Shown here: piece after piece, positions 25,434 to 34,400 of the stretch
Numbering within the stretch: the first letter of the stretch is position 1
Layout: every line of letters starts with the position of its first letter
DNA from: Oscillospiraceae bacterium
GTDB taxonomy: Bacteria; Bacillota; Clostridia; Oscillospirales; Acutalibacteraceae
Direction: 5' to 3'
Length of the DNA: 36,494 nt
Assembly: GCA_015065505.1 (NCBI GenBank)
Contig: SVQE01000025.1
Location: forward strand, 1-36,494
The notes under the pieces: generated by a model
Told to the model about the DNA's origin: nothing
Seen by the model: only the letters and a program-made list of their open reading frames with translations
Database searches by the model: none
Made by a program: the position numbers and the translations under genes

Positions 25434-27287
25434 CTATTTCCAGGTTCTTGTTGACCTGATTGCAGACCAGGCTGAATATTCCTTCTTGCCGTTTACGGTT
25501 TTATAACCTCTTACTCTGAAGAAATATTCTTTTTCAGCCTCAAGCTTTTCAACCTTAATGGTTGTATCATCGCCTTTGGATTCAACTGTTTTATTATCCT
25601 TATCAAAGGCATTGTTTGTTGCATACTCAAGCTCATAGCCCTCGTATTCCTCCGAAGCCTTATAGCTTACTGTGAAGGATTTAACGCCCGGATAAATAGT
25701 TGAGAAGAGAACTGTTTTACGAGCTTCGCCGTAGTAAACAGGAACCTTCTTGCTGAACAAGCCGTTATTGTATTCGGGAATCCAGTTCTGACCGAGGTCG
25801 CAGGTTTCCTTGAACTTTTCTTCCTTTTCCTGAACGAAAACTTCGTTAAGACCTGTAAGCTCTTTTGTGTCCTCATCCTTATAAACAGCTTCCCACATCA
25901 GGTGGTGACCTATTTCCTTAACAGATGAAGGAATATAGATATAATCAAGCCCTCTGAGGTGATAGAAAGCATCCGAACCGATTGTTGTAACTCCATCGGG
26001 AATTGAATGATAGAACTCTGTTATCTGAGGAAGCGCATCGTTATAGAAGGTTCCCTCAATCGGGGTTTCGGTTTTATAAGTGTAGATATGCTTTAATTCT
26101 TCATCCTTGAATATTGCCTGATTATCGATTACGGTAACGCCCTCAGGAATATACAAATCGGTTAAGTTTGAATATGCAAATGCAAGCTGACCGATTTTTG
26201 TAACCGTTGAAGGAATAACATAGGTTCTTGTTTTCAGGTTGTAATCATCGAAGAAATCCGAATCATATTTTGCAGTTGTTCCCCAGAGCTCCCACATATA
26301 TCTGGGATTATCTTTGGTGCTGTCGTCCTCTTCAAGCTCTGAATGGAATGCCCAGTAGTATTCCGACTGCTTTGAAGGACATGCTTTACCGTCCTTACCG
26401 GGGCATTTATAATCCTCGGGGAAGCCTTCGGGTGCTACGGCATTGGTTTCGGTTTTATACTTTTCTGCGCCTTCACCGTCGTATTTTCTGCCGCATGCTT
26501 CGCATTCCCATTCAAGATGAGCAAAGCCCTCTTTCAGACGGCGTGTTCTGTCGTAATCAATGGGATAAAGAATGATTTCGGTTTTATCCTTGTTGTAAAG
26601 AACACCGTCTATATCGCAGTAATACGGGTTTTCATCATCAACATCAACATACTGAAGGTTCCAGCATGAATAGATTGATTTGCCGTCAATGCGTTTAACA
26701 TCCTTGCCGATGTTGATTCTTTCAATAGAGCTGTCGCAGTTGAATGCATAATCGTGAAGCTCGGTTATCGGCTTTGTTTTATCCCTTGTTCCGTCGCTGT
26801 TGATATAATAGTCAACCGTTACTTCTCTTATGTTTCCCGGGTTAACATATGAAACAAGCTCAAATCCGCCCTTATCCACCGCCGAGAAGGTGTATTCAGT
26901 TGTTTTAAGCGCTCTCACCGAGAAGAAAATACTAAGTGAAATTGCAACAAGAAGAATTAAAACAACAGCAATTTTTGATTTCTTTGCATTGGCATAGGAA
27001 TGATTGATTTTCGGTGCCTGAAGTCCTTCAATCTGATAGGTCCAGATTTCGTCCTCGGGAATGTCGAGAGTATATTCGGGAGCCTGCTCAGCCATTTCCT
27101 TGGCTTCCTTAGCTAAGAAATCGCCGTCCTCTTCAGATTTAACCTCAGCGCTTTCCTCTTCCTGCTCCTCGGCAGCTTCTTCTGCCTTAATCTCTTCGGC
27201 TTCCTGAGCCATTTCTTCAAGCTCGTTTTCATTCACAGATGCAGTGAATTCATTTTCCTGAAGGTTATCCTTTTCCTTCTTACTCAT
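25434..27287 (-). CDS. Single-pass membrane protein: acidic cytoplasmic N-terminus, TM, BspA-type LRR_5 repeats interrupted by a rubredoxin-like segment, C-terminal FN3-like module
   Basis: 617 aa; KKSKIAVVLILLVAISLSIFF TM; LRR-like IERINIGKDVKRIDGKSIYSCWNLQYVDV and TYVIPSTVTKIGQLAFAYSNLTDLYIPEGVTVI; WECEACGRKYDGEG...FPEDYKCPGKDGKAC; GYELEYATNNAF...YFFRVRGYKTV. Confidence 0.88.
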   Translation of the reverse strand: MSKKEKDNLQENEFTASVNENELEEMAQEAEEIKAEEAAEEQEEESAEVKSEEDGDFLAKEAKEMAEQAPEYTLDIPEDEIWTYQIEGLQAPKINHSYANAKKSKIAVVLILLVAISLSIFFSVRALKTTEYTFSAVDKGGFELVSYVNPGNIREVTVDYYINSDGTRDKTKPITELHDYAFNCDSSIERINIGKDVKRIDGKSIYSCWNLQYVDVDDENPYYCDIDGVLYNKDKTEIILYPIDYDRTRRLKEGFAHLEWECEACGRKYDGEGAEKYKTETNAVAPEGFPEDYKCPGKDGKACPSKQSEYYWAFHSELEEDDSTKDNPRYMWELWGTTAKYDSDFFDDYNLKTRTYVIPSTVTKIGQLAFAYSNLTDLYIPEGVTVIDNQAIFKDEELKHIYTYKTETPIEGTFYNDALPQITEFYHSIPDGVTTIGSDAFYHLRGLDYIYIPSSVKEIGHHLMWEAVYKDEDTKELTGLNEVFVQEKEEKFKETCDLGQNWIPEYNNGLFSKKVPVYYGEARKTVLFSTIYPGVKSFTVSYKASEEYEGYELEYATNNAFDKDNKTVESKGDDTTIKVEKLEAEKEYFFRVRGYKTVNGKKEYSAWSAIRSTRTWK

Positions 27288-29077
27288 GCCGTCACCTCCA
27301 CTTCCTCATTTGCAGTTTCGGTGATTTCAGCAGAAGCGTCTGTTTCGCCTGCCTTTTTCTGTTCAAGCTGCTTTCTTGTTACTTCCTCACGGCGGCGAAG
27401 AACTTCCATAACCTTGTTTTGCTTATCGTCATCGTAATCCCAGAAGAAATACGGAATTGACATAAGAACATAACCTATAATATCCATGATAATCGGAATA
27501 ACGATTATATTTCTTCTTGATTCATCAATAAACAGAACGTCGAAGTTCGAGTTGAATCCGCCTCTGAGCATAAGCAGAGGAATAATAAGTCCTACAAAGG
27601 TTGTAATCGGTCCTGTAAACCAGCCGAATACGCCCGAGAAGTTTTCAAGACGCTCGCCCGAGAGATACATCTGATAGTCGGAAATACGGATATCCATATC
27701 GTGACCGACCGAAACAGGCACCGTTTTGCACATTTCCATAAGGAATAGCATAATAACCGATATAATACCGCACGTTCGTAAATCGCAGAACCAATATGCC
27801 AGAACGATTATCGTATATCCGATTGCCCTTGAATATTCATGGAAAATCATTATCTGTTTATACGAGAACCGTTTTATGAAGTACGGCGTTAAGAAATCGG
27901 GCGGTGTTCCCGCGAATGAAACAAGCGCAACAATCAAGCTGTATGCAAGTCCGCTCAGACGGAAGGTGTAAAGATAAAGAATGGTTGTGAATGCAAGCAT
28001 TCCGTTTCCGAGAGAGTCGAGCAGTCCGACGATGGTAAGCGTCCATTTATACTTATTACGCATAACGCCGAACATACCGTCCCAAATCTTGATGTTAACC
28101 TTTGCTTCAAGGGGCGGCTGCGGAATACGCTCTTTGATTCTGCCTGCAAGAATAACCGTAAGCGTTGATGAAACGAAGAAGATAATCGGAATAATCCATT
28201 TGAAAACTGCAATATCAGCCCAGTTATCCTTGGTCATACCGATGAATACGGGAACAAAGATTGCAAGAATTGAATGGAAAATATGCGAAAGCTTAATCGG
28301 ATATGTTCTTACAAGTATTCTTTCGCGCGGGTTCGGCGAAATATTCTGAGCGCACATTTCAAGGCTGTTACCAAAGCCGTATACGCAGTAAATCGCAAAC
28401 AGAAGGTTTGCAACCCAAACTCTTGTTACTTCGTCATCTTTAAAGATTTCGTAAAGCGGAAGCCAACCGATTAGTATAACCATTACGTTCATCGGGATAT
28501 AATCGCAGTAAAGCGCATACTTATATCTTCCGAATTTCGGGATGAGCTTCTTTCTCCAGAAGATGTTACGCGCGCCCTTCCAGCCCGAGTTAAGAATAAA
28601 GGTACCCAGTATCTTAATCGACGAGGCGGCGGTTATTCCCCTGAAGGAATTCAGCGTTGCTACTAACGAATTGGTTGGGTCAAGAATTCTGTCGAACGGA
28701 AGAACTATCATAAGAATACCGAGTATCGCCGACCCGATATAAACTGCGTATAGTTTCCGTTCCGTCTTTTTCGGCAGGAAGCCGAGGTTGTCTGAAACAA
28801 TCCACCAAAGAATTGCCCAGAGGTATCCGAGAGGCATATTTATAAGTCCGATAACAGAATATGTTATGTACGGAAGCTTATAGTGATACATCATCAGGTA
28901 GCAGCCTGCGCCAAAGCCTATGTATTCAAGGATTTTGGAACCTGCATAGTTACTTCCTGAGCCTATCCAGATATCAAAGTATTCCCTGTATGGAACATAC
29001 TTGCCCTTGGCAGGCTTGTTCCAATGGGTTTTGATGTCGGTGAAGAGAGCCTTCACCTTGTTTCCTTTTTCTGCCAT
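27284..29077 (-). CDS. Polytopic MFS/GPH-like transporter
   Basis: 597 aa, about 12 hydrophobic segments, Lys/Glu-rich C-terminal tail; 4-bp overlap with the downstream LRR gene. Confidence 0.75.
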   Translation of the reverse strand: MAEKGNKVKALFTDIKTHWNKPAKGKYVPYREYFDIWIGSGSNYAGSKILEYIGFGAGCYLMMYHYKLPYITYSVIGLINMPLGYLWAILWWIVSDNLGFLPKKTERKLYAVYIGSAILGILMIVLPFDRILDPTNSLVATLNSFRGITAASSIKILGTFILNSGWKGARNIFWRKKLIPKFGRYKYALYCDYIPMNVMVILIGWLPLYEIFKDDEVTRVWVANLLFAIYCVYGFGNSLEMCAQNISPNPRERILVRTYPIKLSHIFHSILAIFVPVFIGMTKDNWADIAVFKWIIPIIFFVSSTLTVILAGRIKERIPQPPLEAKVNIKIWDGMFGVMRNKYKWTLTIVGLLDSLGNGMLAFTTILYLYTFRLSGLAYSLIVALVSFAGTPPDFLTPYFIKRFSYKQIMIFHEYSRAIGYTIIVLAYWFCDLRTCGIISVIMLFLMEMCKTVPVSVGHDMDIRISDYQMYLSGERLENFSGVFGWFTGPITTFVGLIIPLLMLRGGFNSNFDVLFIDESRRNIIVIPIIMDIIGYVLMSIPYFFWDYDDDKQNKVMEVLRRREEVTRKQLEQKKAGETDASAEITETANEEVEVTA

Positions 29078-29167
29078 AAATTCACTCCTCGTAATTTATT
29101 CATAATTATAATATCATACTTTAATACAAAATGCACTAATAATTTTCATATTATTCAAATTATTTTG

Positions 29168-29830
29168 TTAAAAATTATTACCATTAAAGTCAACTATGGT
29201 TATTTCATCCTCAAACTCGTTGTTTTTTGCACAGCACGAAAGCATATAATCACCGATTTTGCTCTCATAAAACAAAAGATTTTTATAGTGTGCTTTATTA
29301 TTATAAAGCTCAATTTCAATATCCCTCGGATGAATTGAAAGCCCCTTTCCGCAGTATTTCATATAGCTTTCCTTGAGCGTCCAGAAGCGGATAAAGCTTT
29401 GCTTTTTAGCGTTTTCATCATCGGTGGATTCAATTATTTCAAGTTCCTTTTCGGTGAAAATTCTTTTTGCAATCTTCATATCGGCGCTGAAAATATTTTC
29501 AATATCAATGCCGACCTCATTTTCGGAAACGGCGCACGCGGCATATTTGCCCGAATGCGAAAGATTGAAAAACATTTCATTATTCTTAAGATAGGGCTTG
29601 CCGTTTTCGCCATAGCATAATTCTGCGTTTTTATAATCAACATTGAAATCGTTAAGCGCATTAATCAAAAGCAGCTCTGCGCCGAGGGACAGCCTTTTAT
29701 CCTTATCAAATCTCAGCTTTTCAATCTTCTGCTGTCTTTCGCGCTTTACGCAGGAGAAAAGCTTATTAAAAAGCGCTTCATCCTTTAACGAATCGCAGTC
29801 AGCAACATATATTTTTGTTTTAAAGCTCAT
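29168..29830 (-). CDS. 4'-phosphopantetheinyl transferase (Sfp-type)
   Basis: 220 aa; FNLSHSGKYAACAVSENEVGIDIE and FIRFWTLKESYMKYCGKGL motifs characteristic of Sfp-type PPTases. Confidence 0.9.
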   Translation of the reverse strand: MSFKTKIYVADCDSLKDEALFNKLFSCVKRERQQKIEKLRFDKDKRLSLGAELLLINALNDFNVDYKNAELCYGENGKPYLKNNEMFFNLSHSGKYAACAVSENEVGIDIENIFSADMKIAKRIFTEKELEIIESTDDENAKKQSFIRFWTLKESYMKYCGKGLSIHPRDIEIELYNNKAHYKNLLFYESKIGDYMLSCCAKNNEFEDEITIVDFNGNNF

Positions 29831-29921
29831 AATTCACCACCGAAATATAATAATTGAAATTTTTAAGCGTATGTATTATAATGAAATCGACCGATTGAAT
29901 AATTTATATGGGAGTAACGCT

Positions 29922-30539
29922 ATGAAAGTTGTTATTATAAACGGTTCCCCGAGAAAAGAGGGAAACACCTCGTTTGCAATCGATGAAATGCTTCGTGTTT
30001 TCAAAGACGAAAAAGTTGATTACGAGGTTTATCAGATTGGTAATAAAAACATTCGCGGCTGCGTTGCCTGCAATTCGTGTGCAGGAACGGGCAGATGCGT
30101 TTATAACGATGTTGTTAACGAAATCGCAGCTGATTTTGAAGATGCCGACGGACTCATTGTTGCAACGCCCGTATATTATGCAAATGCAAACGCAACCCTT
30201 ATCGCCTGCCTTGACAGACTTTTCTATTCAACGAAGTTTGATAAAACAATGAAGGTTGGCGCAAGCGTTGTCTGCGCAAGAAGGGGCGGTCTTTCCGCAA
30301 CCTATGACCAGCTTAACAAATATTTTTCAATCAGCTCAATGCCGATTGTTTCAAGCAATTACTGGAACAGCATTCACGGCAGAATCCCGGGCGAAGCGCT
30401 TAACGACCCCGAAGGTCTGCAAACAATGCGCCTGCTTGCAAAGAATATGGTTTTCCTTATGCGAAGCATTGAGCTCGGCAAGAAGGAATACGGACTGCCC
30501 AAGAAAGAGCAGAAAATATTTACTCATTTTGTAAGATAA
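29922..30539 (+). CDS. NADPH-dependent FMN reductase / flavodoxin-fold oxidoreductase
   Basis: Start moved to MKVVIINGSPRKEGNTSFAI (GGGAG RBS); CVACNSCAGTGRCVYNDVVNEI and ATPVYYANANATL motifs; the upstream ORF extension overlaps the PPTase antisense. Confidence 0.88.
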   Translation: MKVVIINGSPRKEGNTSFAIDEMLRVFKDEKVDYEVYQIGNKNIRGCVACNSCAGTGRCVYNDVVNEIAADFEDADGLIVATPVYYANANATLIACLDRLFYSTKFDKTMKVGASVVCARRGGLSATYDQLNKYFSISSMPIVSSNYWNSIHGRIPGEALNDPEGLQTMRLLAKNMVFLMRSIELGKKEYGLPKKEQKIFTHFVR

Positions 30540-30543
30540 TTCA

Positions 30544-30596
30544 TTATAACAAAAAAGCCTTTGCTTCGCAAGAATCAAGGGCTTTTGTTTTGTTAT
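30544..30596 (+). terminator. Probable intrinsic terminator
   Basis: TATAACAAAAAAGCCtTTG...CAAGGGCTTTTGTTTTGTTATA extended inverted repeat ending in a T-rich run. Confidence 0.55.
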
Positions 30597-30847
30597 AAAT
30601 TGTGATTTGTCGGGGAGTCGGAAATGACACAGGGGGACACACCGCCTGCGGAGGAATGTCCCCCTGTATCATTGGAGACGCAATTCTATCAGCGAACGAC
30701 TGTGGGCGTTCCCTCCACAGCACACGGGGACGTTCCTCCACCGAACCGTTGCCTTTTGAATTGCGTTCGGAGGTGCGTCCCCATGGCGAACGAATAGACG
30801 CATCCTCTTTACTTCAGTTCCGGCAACTCCGCGATAAATCATAATTT
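30597..30847. repeat. ~250-bp structured element with imperfect terminal inverted repeats (MITE or structured RNA)
   Basis: Left AAATTGTGATTTGTCGGGGAGTCGGA; right end reverse complement AAATTATGATTTATCGCGGAGTTGCCGGA; strong internal hairpins including AATGACACAGGGGGACA...TGTCCCCCTGTATCATT and GGGGACG...CGTCCCC. Confidence 0.7.
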
Positions 30848-30931
30848 GCATTAATGCAATATTTTTATTGCATAGCGCAAAAATATATGTTATTGTATAA
30901 TTGCAAAATATTTTTTTAAAGGAGAATAATT

Positions 30932-31345
30932 ATGGCACAATGTTCAACATGCGGAAGAGAATTACAGGAAAATGAAGTTGTTTTAACCAACGGCTTCCCT
31001 CAGTGCGCTAACTGCGCTGCACAGACACAGGCTGCTCCTGTTTATGCACAGCCTGCACCGGTTCAGTACAAGGCAGCTCCTGTAAAAGGAACAAACCGCT
31101 GGGCAAAATTCATTAAGGTTATCGCAATAATCGCTATCGTTCTTGAGATAATCGCTTCCATCGGCGGCGGTATCGCAATGATGATTTTCGTTGGAGACGA
31201 GACCGAGGTTATTTTAGGAGTATTGGCAGGTATCGGAACAATACTCGGCGGAATCCTTGCTGCATTCATTTCAAACGCATTCATTATGTGCTTTGCTCAC
31301 ATGGCTGATGATGTTTCGGCAATTAAAAACTATTTAAACCAATAA
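30932..31345 (+). CDS. Small zinc-ribbon membrane protein
   Basis: 137 aa; CSTCGRELQENEVVLTNGFPQCANC, Ala/Gln/Pro linker, two hydrophobic segments; AAAGGAG RBS. Confidence 0.8.
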   Translation: MAQCSTCGRELQENEVVLTNGFPQCANCAAQTQAAPVYAQPAPVQYKAAPVKGTNRWAKFIKVIAIIAIVLEIIASIGGGIAMMIFVGDETEVILGVLAGIGTILGGILAAFISNAFIMCFAHMADDVSAIKNYLNQ

Positions 31346-31365
31346 GCAATTAAAAAAAAACAAAA

Positions 31366-31403
31366 AAATCGGAGATGCATTTCTGCATCCCCGATATTTT
31401 TTT
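31366..31403. terminator. Bidirectional intrinsic terminator
   Basis: ATCGGaGATGCA tttc TGCATCcCCGAT flanked by A-run and T-run. Confidence 0.75.
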
Positions 31404-31409
31404 GTCTGA

Positions 31410-34400
31410 TTATTCAGCTGAAGGAGCGTAGTAATCAACAAGTCTTGCAAGTTTGTTATACTTATCGATTGAATTTTCAGCGGCAATTGAGAAGAGCTGT
31501 TCTGCCTTGCCGGGGAATGAACGCTTAAGAGCTGAGTATCTTGTTTCGCCCTCGATGAACTCGATGTAGTCAGCTGAAGGAGCCTTTGAATCGAGTGAGA
31601 ACGGATTCTTGCCCTGTGCAGCAAGTGCCGGGTTGTATCTGAAGAGGTTCCAGTAACCAGCCTGAACAGCTTTCTTCTGCTCTGTCTGGTTGAAAGGCAT
31701 CTTAATACCGTGGTTGATACAGGGAGCATAGCAGATAACGATTGAAGGTCCGTTATAAGCAGCAGCCTCCTGGAATGCCTTTAAGCACTGGTTGTAGTCA
31801 GCACCCATAGCAACCTGTGCTACGTATACATAACCGTAAGACATAGCAATCTGAGCGAGGTCCTTCTTCTTAACAACCTTACCCGATGCAGCAAACTTAG
31901 CAACAGCACCTGTTGGCGTAGCCTTGGAAGCCTGTCCGCCTGTGTTAGAGTAAACCTCTGTATCGAATACTACGATGTTTACATCTTCGTTAGAAGCGAT
32001 TACGTGGTCAAGACCGCCGAAACCGATATCGTAAGCCCAGCCGTCACCGCCGAAGATGAACTGATACTTCTTTGAAGCGTAATCTGCGTCCTTGAGGAAG
32101 TCCTCTGCAGCTGCAGCAGCGTCACCGCTGAGGTTTGCAGCCTTGAGTGCTGCGATAAGAGCGTTTGCGTCTGCCTCGTTCTTAGCAGCGTCGTCATATG
32201 TTGCAAGCCAAGCGTCAGCCTCTGCTACGCCGTTTTCTGAAAGGGTATGAGCGTCCATAGCGAGTCTTTCACGAATCTGCTTTTGAGCAAGCCACATACC
32301 GTAACCGAACTCTGCGTTATCCTCAAACAGTGAGTTTGACCAAGCAGGACCGTGTCCGTTCTTGTCAACTGTGTAAGGAGTTGAAGGAGCAGAACCGCCC
32401 CAGATTGATGAGCAGCCTGTTGCGTTTGCTACATACATCTTGTCGCCGTAAAGCTGAGTGATGAGCTTAGCGTAAGGTGTTTCGCCGCAGCCTGCACAAG
32501 CACCCGAGAACTCGAGGTATGGCTTTCTGTACTGAACGCCGATAAGTGTTGGCTTGTTAACTTCGTCTTTGATTTCGGTATCAACAAGAGCGTCGTAAGC
32601 CTTCTGAGCCTCAAGCTGAGAAGCGATTGGCTTCATTGTGAGTGACTTAGTAGGACATACGTGAGCACAAGAGCCGCAGCCTGTGCAGTCGAGAGTTGAT
32701 ACGATAAGTGAATACTTGAGTCCTGAATCCTTCGGTACCTTGAGGTCAACCATCTTAGCCTCAGCAGGAGCTGCAGCAGCCTCTTCTGCGTTGAGAGCAA
32801 CAGGACGGATTACTGCGTGAGGACAAACCATTGCACAGCGGTTACACTGAGCACACTTTGTTGCGTCCCACTCAGGAACGTTGATTGCAACGCCTCTCTT
32901 CTCAAACGCTGCAGAGCCCTGAGGATATACACCGTCCGGTGTGTCAAGGAATGCAGATACAGGAAGGTCGTCACCGTGAAGTCTGCCAACCGGGTCAAGA
33001 ATTTCCTTAACAAACTTCTTCATTTCAGGTCTGTCGGTAGGAATGTTAAGCTCACGAGCCTCGTCAGTTGCATCCTTCCATGATGCAGGAACGTCAATCT
33101 TAACAACTTCCTGTGAACCACGGTCAATACCGTTGCAGTTTGCGTTAACGATTGCCTCGCCCTTCTTTGAGAACTTAGCAACAACCTTTTCCTTCATATA
33201 CTTGATTGCTTCGTCAACAGGAAGAATTCCGCTGATGGTAAAGAATGCAGACTGAAGAATTGTTGATGCACGTCCCGGAAGACCAACTTCCTCGGCAATC
33301 TTGATACCGTTGATTGTGTAGAGGTTAATGTCGTTTTCTGCGATGTATCTCTTCATTGAAGCAGGAAGGTTAGCGTCAAGCTCTTCGGGGCTCCAGATAC
33401 AGTTGAGAAGGAATGTGCCGCCCGGTACAAGGTCCTGAACCATATCGTACTTAGTAACGTATGAAGGATTGTGGCAAGCTACGAAATTAGCCTTGTTGAT
33501 AAGATAAGTTGAAGTAATCGGTGATGAACCGAAACGAAGGTGTGATACAGTGATACCTCCCGACTTCTTTGAATCGTAGAAGAAGTAACCCTGAGCGTAC
33601 ATATCTGTGTGGTCACCGATAATCTTGATAGAGTCTTTGTTTGCACCTACCGTACCGTCTGAACCAAGACCCCAGAACTTACATGAAGTTGTGCCGGCAG
33701 GTGTGGTGTCAGGAGTTTCGGTAATCGGGAGTGAAAGATTTGTAACGTCATCTTCGATTGAAAGAACAAATTCCTTCTTAGGCTCAGCAGCGTTCATATT
33801 AGCGAATACTGCGATAACGTGAGCAGGAAGAGTGTCTTTAGAACCAAGACCGTAACGACCGCCGTATACAGGAACTGCATCGAACTTTGTGCCCTTAAGA
33901 GCAGCAACAACGTCGAGGTAAAGCGGCTCGCCGAGTGAACCCGGCTCCTTGGTTCTGTCGATAACAGAAATGCTCTTTACTGTCTCAGGGATAGCGTTAA
34001 CAAGATGCTCTACAGAGAAAGGTCTGTAAAGGTGTACGCAAACCATACCAACCTTTTCGCCTCTTGCGTTAAGGAAGTCAACAGTCTCTTTGATAGTATC
34101 GCAAACAGAACCCATAGCGATGATAACTCTGTCTGCGTCTTTTGCACCGTAGTAATTGAAGAGCTGGTAGTTTGTACCAATCTTTTCGTTTACTTTGTCA
34201 AAATACATCTGAGTTGTAGCAACAGCGTCGTTGTAATACTTGTTACAAGCCTCTCTGTGCTGGAAGAAGATGTCGCTGTTCTCGGCAGAGCCACGAAGAA
34301 CAGGACGCTCAGGATTGAGAGCTCTCTTACGGAAGTCTGCTACATCCTGCATATCGATAAGGTCACGAAGGTCTTCGTAATCCCAAGTTTCGATTTTCTG

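Noticed and set aside
29643-29921. Long N-terminal extension of the FMN reductase ORF
   Set aside because: Antisense to the PPTase gene; RBS and family start (MKVVIINGSPRKEGN) support 29922.
30602-30844. 80-aa ORF across the structured element
   Set aside because: No RBS or domain; the sequence is dominated by inverted repeats, so a coding role is unlikely.
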